A DNA stretch of 64,000 bases from JAUSIF01 sp963711595 (GTDB taxonomy: Bacteria; Pseudomonadota; Alphaproteobacteria; Rhizobiales; Xanthobacteraceae): NCBI GenBank assembly GCA_963711595.1, contig CAVQER010000005.1:248001-312000 (forward strand). The letters run 5' to 3'. Of the stretch, positions 7,887 through 16,660 are shown piece after piece; position 1 is the stretch's first letter; every line of letters begins with the position of its first letter. Below the pieces are notes generated by a model that saw nothing but the letters and a program-made list of their open reading frames with translations, did no database searches and was not told where the DNA came from. The translations under genes were made by a program, and so were the position numbers.

Positions 7887-8473
7887 TCAAGCCCGCACCA
7901 GCCAATAGCGAAACTGCATTGCATAGTCGTTGGTCACTCGATCGATCGGGTCGTTGCCGAACATTCCGTCGACCAATGTGCCCCCAATTCCGTTCCCGGC
8001 AAGCGAGGTAGCGGTCTGCGCCGGATAGGTGAGCAGAATCGCGCCGTTAGTGGCATCGACGACATTGATGTCGGCCTTCATGCTGTGTCCGCCGCCAATT
8101 ACAATTCGGTGAAGCGGCGATGTGATCGTGACGTCACGGACGACCACATCGACACGCACCGGACGCGAGCCGGTGAGCTTTCCCGCCAGTTCGCGTTCCA
8201 TCGCCCCTTTCACCTTCGACGTGACGATCCCGTGCAGGTAGGCCTTGCCTTCCTCGGTTTTGGCCGCCGCCTCAGCTTCAAGGAGTGGAATGCCCTTCGA
8301 TGTGGCAAATGCTCGCTCGCCATCGCCCCACCAGATGTTGACATCCGGCGTATAGGAAACACGCACTTCCGTCAGCCGAATTGAAGCAACTTGATCCGCT
8401 TGAGCGTATTCGACACCGTCACGCATCCGGCAAGCATCAGGGTAGCAACAACAACGGACAGGAACTTGAACAT
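7887..8473 (-). pseudogene. Putative lipoprotein of unknown function, broken by a frameshift
   Basis: An ATG at 8473, preceded by GAGGTG, opens MFKFLSVVVATLMLAGC, a lipoprotein signal with an LAGC lipobox. The frame stops after 33 residues. An overlapping frame continues as QVASIRLTEVRVSYTPDVN, IWWGDGERAFATSKG and an approximately 170 aa domain that ends RVTNDYAMQFRYWLVRA. Adding one base (or removing two) around 8390-8425 joins them into one lipoprotein of about 195 aa. I do not recognise the family with confidence; similar secreted proteins occur in other alphaproteobacteria as I recall. It is the first gene inside the insertion. Confidence 0.6.
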
Positions 8474-8624
8474 AGGACACCTCGAAGCAAGCGCTCGCTG
8501 ATAGGTTGCAATGTGCAAACGCGTTCCGCAAGTCCGATCGCAACGCTGGAGATGTCGTGACATTGTCGTGGTGCTTTGTCCGAATGATAAAAGCGCTTCC
8601 GCGGCCCATACGATGCAGCTGCTA

Positions 8625-9514
8625 TCAGCCGCCCCGCAGAAACTTGATGATCCCGGAAAAGTCCCGGCCGCCCTCGCCCTGTCCCACATAGAGACCGTAG
8701 AGTGCGGCGGCCTCCGCGCCGAGCGGCGTCGTCGCACCGCCTGCCCGAGCGCCGCATCCTGCGCGAGGCGCAGGTCCTTAAGCATCATCGCGGCGGTGAA
8801 GCCCGCTTGATAGTCGCGGTTCGCCGGCGAAGTCGGGACGGGTCCGGGCACCGGGCAATAGGTCGTAAGCGACCAGCACTGTCCGGACGACTTCGAGGAA
8901 ATATCGAACAGCTTCTGCGCGTCGAGCCCGAGCTTCTCCGCGAGAATGAAAGCCTCGCTCACCGCAATCATCGACACGCCGAGGATCATGTTGTTGCAGA
9001 TCTTCGCCGCCTGACCCGCGCCCGCAGTGCCGGCGTGCACGACGGTCTTTCCCATCTTCGCAAGAATTGGCTCCGCCTTGGCGAATGCGGCGTCACTTCC
9101 TCCGACCATGAAGGTGAGCGTCGCGGCCTGCGCGCCGCCCACGCCACCCGACACCGGCGCGTCGAGCATCATCAATCCCTTTTCCCGCGCCACGGCTTCG
9201 ACGGCCCGCGCGCTCTCGACGTCGATCGTCGAAGAATCGATCAGCAACGCGCTGCGCTTCGCTTTTGCGACGACGCCTTCCGGATCGAGATAGACCTCGC
9301 GCACATGCTTGCCTGCCGGCAGCATGGTGATGACGATCTCGGACCGCTCGACGACATCGGCGATGCCCGTACCCGCCTTGCCGCCTGCTTCCTTCAGCTT
9401 GTCGACGCCTTGCGGAAAAAGGTCGTAGCCGATGACTTCGTGTCCCGCCTTGATCAGATTGAGCGCCATGGGCAATCCCATGTTGCCAAGCCCGATGAAA
9501 CCGATCGTCGCCAT
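8625..9514 (-). pseudogene. mmsB: 3-hydroxyisobutyrate dehydrogenase, full-length copy with a 2-base insertion near its 3' end
   Basis: NAD-dependent enzyme of valine degradation (3-hydroxyisobutyrate to methylmalonate semialdehyde). From ATG 9514 (SD GGGAGGG) it shows the Rossmann start IGFIGLGNMG, the substrate motif DAPVSGGVGGAQ, and the catalytic lysine region GAGQAAKICNNM. At about 8741-8750 the sequence has two extra bases relative to the relic copy (CTCGGGCAGG versus CTGGCAGG). The printed frame therefore runs off into unrelated sequence. Correcting it restores TTPLGAEAAALYGLYVGQG, FSGIIKFLRGG and TGA at 8625. The enzyme is probably real and functional if the insertion is an artefact. 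Confidence 0.88.
8628..8801 (-). repeat. Upstream copy of the mmsB 3'-end direct repeat bounding the insertion
   Basis: Matches 5778-5948 in the same orientation from the CCCCGCAG near the mmsB stop to GGTGAAG inside the gene. There are scattered substitutions plus two extra bases. Homology ends abruptly at 8801/5948 inside mmsB and at about 8628/5778 at its stop. The 2.68 kb between the copies (5949-8627) is therefore extra DNA relative to an ancestral mmsB-ldtR junction. Confidence 0.88.
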
Positions 9515-9531
9515 GGCGCCCTCCCCGGAAT

Positions 9532-9981
9532 TTATCTTCGTTGGCCGCTCTCGACGTGAACCATGAAGCGGATGATGACGTAGCCCGCGACAAGCAACAC
9601 TTCGGCGATCGTCAACAACACGACGAAACCCGACAGCTCGAGGATCACCACGTCGGCGATGATCTGCACCGCCGCTGCGAGCAGCCACAGCATTGCGCCC
9701 CAGGTGGAGCCAAGCCAGAGCGCGACACCGGCCACAAGATCGATCACGGCGAAGAATACGGTCGCCGCCTGCAAGTCGAGCGGCTGCTGCAAGAACTGCG
9801 AGCCGGGACCGTCGCCGACGCCGAACAGCGTCGACCAGTTCATCAGTCCCTTGAAAATCATGAAGCCGCCAGCGACGCGTTGGTAGCGAACGAGCCGCCT
9901 GCGCCACGGACCAAGATCGACCGTGTGCGGTCCGATCGCGTCGATCGGAGCCGAAGGATCCGTTGGGTCGATCGACGTCAC
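9532..9981 (-). CDS. Four-helix integral membrane protein (DUF6163-like)
   Basis: A 149 aa protein whose last 110 residues form about four hydrophobic segments (FMIFKGLMNW, AATVFFAVIDLVAGVALWL, AMLWLLAAAVQIIADVVIL, VLLTIAEVLLVAGYVII). I recall this as the DUF6163 family of Hyphomicrobiales. Function unknown. It starts with GTG at 9981, overlapping the stop of the upstream hydrolase gene (GTGA), and mmsB begins 17 bases downstream. It is therefore embedded in the valine catabolic operon, although nothing in it suggests a catalytic role. Confidence 0.7.
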   Translation of the reverse strand: MTSIDPTDPSAPIDAIGPHTVDLGPWRRRLVRYQRVAGGFMIFKGLMNWSTLFGVGDGPGSQFLQQPLDLQAATVFFAVIDLVAGVALWLGSTWGAMLWLLAAAVQIIADVVILELSGFVVLLTIAEVLLVAGYVIIRFMVHVESGQRR

Positions 9982-11039
9982 AGCGGCAGCTCCTCACCAG
10001 CTCCGAGCGGCTGAAAGTACCTGTCCACCGCCGCGTCCGTGACCCCCTCGAGCGTCGCCGGATTCCATTTTGGTGCGTTGTCCTTGTCGAGAACCACCGC
10101 ACGTACGCCTTCGAAGAAGTCGTGTCCGCGTGCAACGCGGGACACGATGCGGAATTCCGTACGCATACATTCGGCGAAATCGAACGAGGATCCGCGATGC
10201 ATTTGTTCCAGTGCGATCTTGAGGCTGGTTGGCGACTTGGTTCGGATGGCCGCGACCTGCATTTCGGCAAACGCCGCGTCTTCGCCCCCTCTCTGCCCCT
10301 CGCGCCGAAGATTGTCGAGAACCGCCTCGACGCTCTCGCCCGCAAACGCCCGGTTGATCACCCCTTCCCGGCCCGCGAGCGTATTGGGCTCGGGGCGCGT
10401 GCTGAACGCCGCGAGTGTGCCGGAAACGTCCGCCCCCTCCGACAATGCCTGGAGCAGCACCGGAATGCGCGAGCTCGGAACGCGGTGCGTGGCCAGACCA
10501 AAGCCAATCCCTTCGCCCGGACCGAACCGCGCCGCGGTCAGGGCCAGATAGGTTCCGATTTGACCCGGAAGCCTCGGCAGAAAATAGGTCGCACCCACGT
10601 CTGGGAAGAAGCCGATCGAAACCTCCGGCATGGCGAACAAGTAGCGATCCCCCGCGACCCGAAAACGTCCGTGCACGGACAACCCCACCCCACCACCCAT
10701 GCAGATGCCGTCCACGAGCGCGACGTAGGGCTTCGGGTACCGCTTGATCTCCGCGTTCAGCAAATACTCTTCGCGCCAGAAATCCATCGTAGCGTCATAG
10801 CGACCGCTCTTGAGCAGCTCGACGAGGGAGCGGATGTCGCCGCCCGCCGCGAATGCCTTCCCGCCGGCCGCCTGAATCGCAACGCGCGTGACACTCCGAT
10901 CACCGGCCCATGCGGCGAGTTGCGGCCGGATCGCGCCGACTGTCGCGATCGTAAATGCATTCAAGGCCTGCGGCCGGTTCAGCGTGATGATGCCGGCGGC
11001 CCCGCGTCGCTCGAACAGAACTTCGGATTCGGAATTCAT
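9978..11039 (-). CDS. 3-hydroxyisobutyryl-CoA hydrolase / enoyl-CoA hydratase family
   Basis: Crotonase-fold enzyme of about 353 aa, longer than simple enoyl-CoA hydratases and the usual length for 3-hydroxyisobutyryl-CoA hydrolases. It shows FAAGGDIRSL (oxyanion hole), CMGGGVGLSVHG and MPEVSIGFFPDVGATYFLPRLPG, the last being the hydrolase-type signature. It releases 3-hydroxyisobutyrate from its CoA ester for MmsB, encoded two genes downstream. The frame is open to 11351 but the extra part is intergenic repeat sequence, so the ATG at 11039 (MNSESEVLFERRG) is used. Confidence 0.9.
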   Translation of the reverse strand: MNSESEVLFERRGAAGIITLNRPQALNAFTIATVGAIRPQLAAWAGDRSVTRVAIQAAGGKAFAAGGDIRSLVELLKSGRYDATMDFWREEYLLNAEIKRYPKPYVALVDGICMGGGVGLSVHGRFRVAGDRYLFAMPEVSIGFFPDVGATYFLPRLPGQIGTYLALTAARFGPGEGIGFGLATHRVPSSRIPVLLQALSEGADVSGTLAAFSTRPEPNTLAGREGVINRAFAGESVEAVLDNLRREGQRGGEDAAFAEMQVAAIRTKSPTSLKIALEQMHRGSSFDFAECMRTEFRIVSRVARGHDFFEGVRAVVLDKDNAPKWNPATLEGVTDAAVDRYFQPLGAGEELPL

Positions 11040-11072
11040 CTCTGGCGCCGTCAGGAAACGCGCAGGTTCTTT

Positions 11073-11098
11073 CCCTCTCCCCGCTTGCGGGGAGAGGG
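11073..11098. repeat. 26-base perfect palindrome, first copy
   Basis: Twelve-base arms CCCTCTCCCCGC / GCGGGGAGAGGG around a TT centre. The same palindrome recurs at 11308-11333. Such CCCTCTCCCCGC elements are abundant between genes in Bradyrhizobium-like genomes as far as I recall. It lies between the acyl-CoA dehydrogenase and hydrolase genes. Confidence 0.85.
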
Positions 11099-11307
11099 TG
11101 ATGCCGCGCCGCTGAGCAAAGCGAGGATCCGGCGCGGCAAGTCTAGAGTGCCCGCGCTGGTCGCTCGCTGCGCTCGCCAGCGCGGGCCGGCGTAGCGAGG
11201 GCGGGTGAGGGGCTCGCCCGCGCGGCAAATTCGGCTGAGACGCGCGACGCACTCGCCCCTCACCCGGCTCGCATCTCGCTTCGCTACGCTTTGCTCGATG
11301 CTCGCCA
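11099..11307. repeat. Repeat-rich spacer between the two palindromes
   Basis: This stretch contains further self-complementary pieces, for example CCCGCGCTGG..CCAGCGCGGG around 11150-11188 and GGGTGAGGGGC..GCCCCTCACCC at about 11203-11264. Together with the outer palindromes it forms one compact palindromic element of about 260 bases that fills the 328-base gap between two genes of the same pathway. I see no coding sequence in it. Transcribed, it would be highly structured. Confidence 0.7.
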
Positions 11308-11333
11308 CCCTCTCCCCGCTTGCGGGGAGAGGG
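11308..11333. repeat. 26-base perfect palindrome, second copy
   Basis: Identical to 11073-11098. It lies 34 bases before the acyl-CoA dehydrogenase stop codon (11368) on the plus-strand coordinate, so transcripts leaving that gene on the minus strand meet it at once. It could act as a transcript-end stabiliser, though there is no T-run. Confidence 0.85.
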
Positions 11334-11367
11334 TTTGAGCGCGATACGCACTTGTTCGGTATCACGC

Positions 11368-12507
11368 TCAATTTCCCAGCATGTCGCGGCTGACGATCAC
11401 GCGCATGATCTCGTTCGTGCCTTCGAGAATTTGATGCACACGCACGTCGCGCAAGACGCGCTCGATCGGATGGTCACGGAGATATCCATAGCCCCCGAAG
11501 AGTTGCAACGCGCCGTTCACAACTTCGAACCCTTTATCCGTCGCGAGCCGTTTTGCCATGGCCGCCAGGCGGGTCGCTTCCGGTTCCTTATTCCCCACGG
11601 CGACAGCGGCCTTCCAGAGGAGCAGGCGCGCCGCTTCCAAATCGGTCGCGAAGTCGGCGACACGGAAGCGCAGGGCCTGAAAGTCGGCAAGCCTTGCGCC
11701 GAATTGCTTCCGCTCGCGCATGTACTCGATTGCCCGGTCCAGGCAGAACTGCGCGCCGCCGATCGAGCAGGCGCCGATGTTGAGGCGGCCGCCATCGAGC
11801 CCCGCCATGGCGATCTTGAAGCCGTCGCCCTCCTTCCCGACGAGGTTGGCGACCGGCACCCGGCAATTCTCGAAATTGACTGCAGCCGTGGGCTGCGACT
11901 TCCAGCCGAGTTTTTGCTCCTGCGCCCCGTACGAGAGTCCTTTTGTGCCCTTCTCCACGACGATGCAGGAAATTCCCTTCGGCCCCGCGCCTCCGGTGCG
12001 GACCATGCACACATAGATGTCCGCGACGCCGCCTCCCGAGATGAAGGCCTTGGAGCCATCGAGCACGTAGTGGTCGCCGTCACGGACGGCTCGAGTCTTC
12101 AGGCTGGCAGCGTCCGAGCCGGAATCCGGCTCGGTCAGGCAATAGCTCGCGAAATGCTCCATGGAGCAAAGCTTCGGCAGGAAGCGTCCACGTATTGCAT
12201 CGCTGCCGAACGCGTCGATCATCCAGGCCGCCATGTTGTGAATGGAGATGTAGGCAGCAGTCGAGGTGCAGCCCTGCGCGAGTTCCTCGAAGATGATTGC
12301 GGCATCGAGGCGCGAAAGGTCCGACCCGCCTACGTCCTCGCGCACGTAAATGCCGCCGAAGCCGAGGGCCGCGGCCTTGCGCAAGGCATCGACCGGAAAA
12401 ACCGAATTCTCATCCCAATGGCGCGCCTGCGGCGCCATCTCATCCCGCGCAAAATTGCGCGCGACCTCGTGAAACGCACGCTGTTCCTCGGAAAGTTTGA
12501 AATCCAT
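11368..12507 (-). CDS. Acyl-CoA dehydrogenase, probably isobutyryl-CoA dehydrogenase
   Basis: FAD flavoenzyme of about 379 aa that desaturates an acyl-CoA. Signatures: CLTEPDSGSDAASLKTRA (FAD/substrate region), FISGGGVADIYVC, and the C-terminal QLFGGYGYLRDHPIERVLRDVRVHQILEGTNEI, in which the Glu of EGTNE is the catalytic base. Being immediately upstream of the hydroxyisobutyryl-CoA hydrolase and mmsB, it most likely acts on isobutyryl-CoA from valine. The ATG at 12507 (MDFKLSEEQ) is the family start; the frame open to 12552 is discarded. Confidence 0.88.
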   Translation of the reverse strand: MDFKLSEEQRAFHEVARNFARDEMAPQARHWDENSVFPVDALRKAAALGFGGIYVREDVGGSDLSRLDAAIIFEELAQGCTSTAAYISIHNMAAWMIDAFGSDAIRGRFLPKLCSMEHFASYCLTEPDSGSDAASLKTRAVRDGDHYVLDGSKAFISGGGVADIYVCMVRTGGAGPKGISCIVVEKGTKGLSYGAQEQKLGWKSQPTAAVNFENCRVPVANLVGKEGDGFKIAMAGLDGGRLNIGACSIGGAQFCLDRAIEYMRERKQFGARLADFQALRFRVADFATDLEAARLLLWKAAVAVGNKEPEATRLAAMAKRLATDKGFEVVNGALQLFGGYGYLRDHPIERVLRDVRVHQILEGTNEIMRVIVSRDMLGN

Positions 12508-12562
12508 GAGGCTCCCCGCTCCCGGAATATCCGGGCACGCGGCGGAGCGCAATGAACCGGGT

Positions 12563-14182
12563 TTAGACCGGCTTGCCTAGAGCGTCCCGTACCGCTTCCG
12601 CCAGCCGGTGACGCCGGTAGGGCTTCCCGACCATCGGCACGCCGTCGTCGCCGCTGCGACCCTTGAGAAACTCCTCCGAATAGCCCGACGTGAAGAGGGC
12701 GCGGAGGTTCGGCCGGAGCGCCCGAGCTTTCTCAAGCAACTCCATCCCGTTCATGCCGTTCGGCATGATCAGGTCGGTGAACAGCAGGTCGATACCATCC
12801 GCGCGACCCAGAATCTCGAGAGCACTCTTGCCGTCGCCCGCCTGCAGCACGCGATAGCCGAGATTCTCGAGGATGGCGACCGCAACGCGCCGCACGGCAG
12901 CATCGTCTTCAACCACCAAGATCGACTCGCCACCGCTACTCTTTTGTTCCGGCCTCTGAAGAGCATCCGCGGCGACGTCAGATTCGGTCATCGAGCGCGG
13001 CAAATAGATCCGAATGCTCGTCCCGTGACCAACCTCGCTGTAAATTTTCACGTGACCGCGCGACTGCTTCACAAAGCCATACACCATCGACAAGCCGAGG
13101 CCGGTACCCTTGCCGACGTCCTTGGTCGTGAAAAACGGATCGAACGCCCGCTCGATCACTTCCTTGGGCATGCCGGTGCCGGAATCCGTGATGACCAAGG
13201 CGGCATAGTCGCCCGGCGCAACTTCGACATTCTCCGCCGCGTACGCGTCATCGAGGTGCACGTTGGCGGTTTCGATCACGATCCGGCCACCGTTGGGCAT
13301 CGCGTCGCGCGCGTTGACGGCGAGGTTCAAGATGGCGTCTTCCAGCTGTGATGGATCGGCGACCGCAGGCCACAGTCCTCTCGTCGTCGAGATATTCACA
13401 GCGATATCCTCGCCGAGCGTACGCTGAAGCATTGTCCCCATTCGCTGCACGATCTCGTTGAGATCGAGCGTGCGGGACTGCAATGCCTGTTTGCGCGCAA
13501 ATGCCAGCATGCGCTGCGTAAGTTGGGCGCCGCGCTCGGCAGCCTCGTCGATTGACTTCGCGATCCCATGAAGTTTCGGGTCGTGTTCGAGCGCCGACAA
13601 CAGCACGTCCGCGGAACCGGTGATCACCGTCAGAATGTTGTTGAAATCGTGCGCAACGCCACCGGTCAGCTGACCGATCGCTTCCATCTTCTGTGCGTGC
13701 CGCAGCTGGGCCTCAAGCTTCATACGCTCGGTCATATCCCGGCCGATGAAGATATGCTGCTGCTCCGGCTCGGACCACACTCCGGTCCAGGCCAGCGGGA
13801 CCACCGAACCGTTCTTGTGCGCGTACCGGCAGTCAAAATTTCGCGTCTCGCGACCGCGGCGCGCGAGCCGCATTTCCTGCCGCGTGGCGTCCAGGTCCTC
13901 TTCGAACACGAATCCGATCGCGCTGCGCCCAATCAATTCTTCGGGCGCGTATCCGAGAACGACCGCCGAGCTGGGACTGACGCGAATGAAGGTTCCCTGC
14001 CCGTCGACGACGAAGATGAGATCGAGGGACGTCTCGAACAAACGTTGATTGATTGCGCTCGCGGCGTCCGAAGCCTGTTCGGGCGCGAGCGAGGGTGCCG
14101 CTACCGATACGATGTCCTCAGCACTCATCCGTTCGAGCTCCAGGACGGGCTTGGCAGAGCGTGGCCACCTTGCGCCCTCCAT
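12563..14182 (-). CDS. Hybrid sensor histidine kinase (PAS-HisKA-HATPase-receiver)
   Basis: A 539 aa soluble two-component kinase. Order: PAS sensor (LFETSLDLIFVVDGQGTFIRV, residues about 48-160), HisKA with GGVAHDFNNILTVI carrying the phospho-accepting His (about 175), and HATPase with NLAVNARDAMPNGG, DSGTGM and GKGTGLGLSMVYGFV. A C-terminal receiver has VVEDD and the phospho-Asp in LLFTDLIMP (about 470). There are no transmembrane helices, so it senses a cytoplasmic or diffusible cue. The ATG at 14182 has GGAG upstream; an ATG at 14128 is an alternative. It is divergent from cfa. Confidence 0.92.
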   Translation of the reverse strand: MEGARWPRSAKPVLELERMSAEDIVSVAAPSLAPEQASDAASAINQRLFETSLDLIFVVDGQGTFIRVSPSSAVVLGYAPEELIGRSAIGFVFEEDLDATRQEMRLARRGRETRNFDCRYAHKNGSVVPLAWTGVWSEPEQQHIFIGRDMTERMKLEAQLRHAQKMEAIGQLTGGVAHDFNNILTVITGSADVLLSALEHDPKLHGIAKSIDEAAERGAQLTQRMLAFARKQALQSRTLDLNEIVQRMGTMLQRTLGEDIAVNISTTRGLWPAVADPSQLEDAILNLAVNARDAMPNGGRIVIETANVHLDDAYAAENVEVAPGDYAALVITDSGTGMPKEVIERAFDPFFTTKDVGKGTGLGLSMVYGFVKQSRGHVKIYSEVGHGTSIRIYLPRSMTESDVAADALQRPEQKSSGGESILVVEDDAAVRRVAVAILENLGYRVLQAGDGKSALEILGRADGIDLLFTDLIMPNGMNGMELLEKARALRPNLRALFTSGYSEEFLKGRSGDDGVPMVGKPYRRHRLAEAVRDALGKPV

Positions 14183-14270
14183 CTACTCCGTCCATGGTCA
14201 AGCCTTCCCTAACGCACGGTAATGGCCTTGCTGTGCTAATTTCAGGCGCAGTCGGCGGGGAGGAGTTGTA

Positions 14271-15521
14271 GTGCGTCTGCTCTCGAATCTCTTGAAGAAG
14301 TTCATCCGGAACGGGACGCTCAGGCTCTACGATCCGTCCGGTCAACTCTATGTGTTCGGAGGCCGCAATCCCGGGCCAACCGTTACGGCGCGCATCCACG
14401 ACCGCGCGTTGCAGTGGAAGCTGTTCATCAATCCGGAACTCTACGCTGCTGAAGCGTACATGGATGGCACGCTTACCTTCGAGGACGGATCGATCGTCCG
14501 GGACTTCATTCTGCTCTTCTCGCTGAACCGCTCGGGCCTCGCGGGTTATGGGTCGCAGAAAGTCCTGCGCAAGGTCTGGCGTGGTCTTCGGCGCTGGCAT
14601 CAGGCCAATCCAATCGGCACCGCCGCGAAGAATGCACGCGCGCACTACGACGTCTCGACCGACGTCTATCGCCTCTTCCTCGACAAAGATATGCAGTACT
14701 CATGTGCGTACTTTCGCGATCCCGAGCGGGAGACGCTCGAAGAGGCGCAAAGGAACAAGCTCGTTCACGCCACCTCGAAGTTGCGGCTCAAGCCGGGAAT
14801 GACCGTCGCGGAGATCGGCTGCGGCTGGGGCGGCTTTGCCATCCACATCGCAAAGGAGACCGGCGCCAAGGTCGTTGCGATCAACGTCTCACCTGAACAG
14901 CTGCGCGTTTGCCGCGAGCGCGCGAAGGAGGCGGGCGTAGCCGACCTCGTCGACTTTCGCGAGATCGACTACCGCAACCTCGAGGGCAAGTTCGATCGAG
15001 TTGTCTCGGTCGGCATGATGGAGCATGTCGGTATCGGTCACTTCGACGAGTACTTCGCCAAGGTTCGCGACCTGCTGAAGGACGACGGCTACGCGTTCAT
15101 CCACTGCATCGGCCGCAACACGCCCCCCGGCACGACCGGCCCGTTCATTCGCAAGTACATCTTTCCGGGCGCTTACGTCCCCGCGCTATCCGAGGTCTAT
15201 GCGGCAGTCGAGCGATGCGGTCTCTGGACTGCGGACATGGAAGTGCTGCGCGTCCATTACACGCATACGATCCGGCACTGGCGCGAGCGGTTCGCGAAGA
15301 ACCGTGCGCGGGCAGCCGAAATCTACGACGAACGCTTTTGCCGGATGTGGGAATTTTACCTCGCCGCCGTGGAGCTCGAATTCCTGCATGGGTCGCACAT
15401 GGTCTTTCAGATCGTGATCGCGAAGACGCGGGACGCCGTGCCGCTGATCCGGGACTTCATGATCGACGACGAGCGGGCCGCGCTGGTCGGCGCATCGCCA
15501 AGAAAACGCGACGTGGCGTGA
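14271..15521 (+). CDS. cfa: Cyclopropane-fatty-acyl-phospholipid synthase
   Basis: Transfers a methylene from S-adenosylmethionine to unsaturated acyl chains of membrane lipids. 416 aa. The SAM motif EIGCGWGGFAIHIA lies near residue 182, with YSCAYF and EMLEH-type region GMMEHVGIGHFDEYF, GRNTPPGTTGPFIRKYIFPGAY and the C-terminal HGSHMVFQIV. The start is a GTG at 14271 with a strong GGAGGAG upstream. It is divergent from the hybrid kinase with about 88 bases between them, so the two may share a control region. Confidence 0.93.
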   Translation: MRLLSNLLKKFIRNGTLRLYDPSGQLYVFGGRNPGPTVTARIHDRALQWKLFINPELYAAEAYMDGTLTFEDGSIVRDFILLFSLNRSGLAGYGSQKVLRKVWRGLRRWHQANPIGTAAKNARAHYDVSTDVYRLFLDKDMQYSCAYFRDPERETLEEAQRNKLVHATSKLRLKPGMTVAEIGCGWGGFAIHIAKETGAKVVAINVSPEQLRVCRERAKEAGVADLVDFREIDYRNLEGKFDRVVSVGMMEHVGIGHFDEYFAKVRDLLKDDGYAFIHCIGRNTPPGTTGPFIRKYIFPGAYVPALSEVYAAVERCGLWTADMEVLRVHYTHTIRHWRERFAKNRARAAEIYDERFCRMWEFYLAAVELEFLHGSHMVFQIVIAKTRDAVPLIRDFMIDDERAALVGASPRKRDVA

Positions 15522-15604
15522 CAGAACCGGGCGGCGATGGCGCGCTCGCTTCGCGGCTGCTTCGGCGCTAGATTGCAGCTTCCAGAAGCCCAGAGACCCA
15601 AGCC

Positions 15605-16660
15605 ATGTCGCCCATCGTCGGCAAAGCCAGGATCGAACGCCTGAAGCCCGTCGCGGATCGTGCCGAGACTCGTCTGGACCTGCCCGTCCGCCCGCGTCGC
15701 AATCGCAAGGCCGATTGGTCACGCCGGCTGGTCGCCGAAAACGTGTTGACCGTCGACGACCTTGTTTGGCCGCTGTTCCTCTGTGAAGGCAAGGCGACAC
15801 GCGAACCAATCGTCTCCATGCCTGGGGTCGTACGCTATTCCGTGGACGAAGCGATACGTGCCGCCGAGCAGGCGGTGCGCCTCAAGATTCCGGCGCTCGC
15901 CCTCTTCCCCAACACGGATCCGAAGCTGCGCGATGAGCGCGGCAGCGAAGCACTCAATCCAGACAACCTAGTCTGCCGCGCACTGACCGCGATCAAGCGC
16001 GAATTTCCCGATCTGGGTCTTGCCGCTGACGTGGCCCTCGATCCCTATACCAGCCACGGACACGACGGCCTGCTGGTTGATGGAAAAATCTTGAACGACG
16101 AAACCGTCGCAGTCCTCACCGAGCAGGCGAAGGTTCTCGCGGCAGCGGGTGCCGACGTCGTGGCCCCGTCCGACATGATGGACGGTCGCGTTGGTGCGAT
16201 CCGCAAAGCGCTCGACGTTGCGGGCTTCGTCGACACCCAGATACTTTCCTATGCCGCGAAGTATGCATCCTGCTTTTATGGTCCGTTCCGCGATGCAGTC
16301 GGATCCAACGCAACGCTGCAAGGCGACAAGCGCACCTATCAGATGGATCCGGCCAACACCGATGAGGCTCTCCGCGAATGCGCCCTCGACGTCGAAGAGG
16401 GCGCGGACATGCTGATGGTGAAGCCCGGCCTCCCCTATCTGGATGTCCTGTGGCGTGTGAAGGAGTCCTTCGGCCTGCCCACGCTGGTCTACCAAGTGTC
16501 CGGCGAGTACTCGATGATCGAAGCGGCCGCGCGAAATGGATGGATCGACGGAGAAAAGGCGATGCTGGAGAGCCTGACTGCCTTCAAGCGCGCCGGCGCC
16601 GACGCGATCCTCACCTATTTTGCACCACGCGCCGCGGAGCGCATCGCTCGCGACAGATGA
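15605..16660 (+). CDS. hemB: Delta-aminolevulinic acid dehydratase (porphobilinogen synthase), magnesium type
   Basis: Condenses two 5-aminolevulinate molecules to porphobilinogen for haem and related tetrapyrroles. The Schiff-base lysines are in SYAAKYASCFYGPFR and MVKPGLPYLD; SDMMDGRVGAIR is also present. Where zinc enzymes carry three cysteines (DVCLCEYTSHGHCG type), this protein reads DVALDPYTSHGHDG. All three are replaced, the arrangement of the Mg-dependent Bradyrhizobium enzyme. 351 aa. The stop overlaps the next gene's ATG (ATGATG at 16657-16662). Confidence 0.95.
   Translation: MSPIVGKARIERLKPVADRAETRLDLPVRPRRNRKADWSRRLVAENVLTVDDLVWPLFLCEGKATREPIVSMPGVVRYSVDEAIRAAEQAVRLKIPALALFPNTDPKLRDERGSEALNPDNLVCRALTAIKREFPDLGLAADVALDPYTSHGHDGLLVDGKILNDETVAVLTEQAKVLAAAGADVVAPSDMMDGRVGAIRKALDVAGFVDTQILSYAAKYASCFYGPFRDAVGSNATLQGDKRTYQMDPANTDEALRECALDVEEGADMLMVKPGLPYLDVLWRVKESFGLPTLVYQVSGEYSMIEAAARNGWIDGEKAMLESLTAFKRAGADAILTYFAPRAAERIARDR

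Noticed and set aside
8372..10345. A 657-codon minus-strand frame covering mmsB and both sides
   Set aside because: It only exists because of the mmsB frameshift and antisense run-on; the true genes are mmsB, the DUF6163-like gene and part of the lipoprotein.
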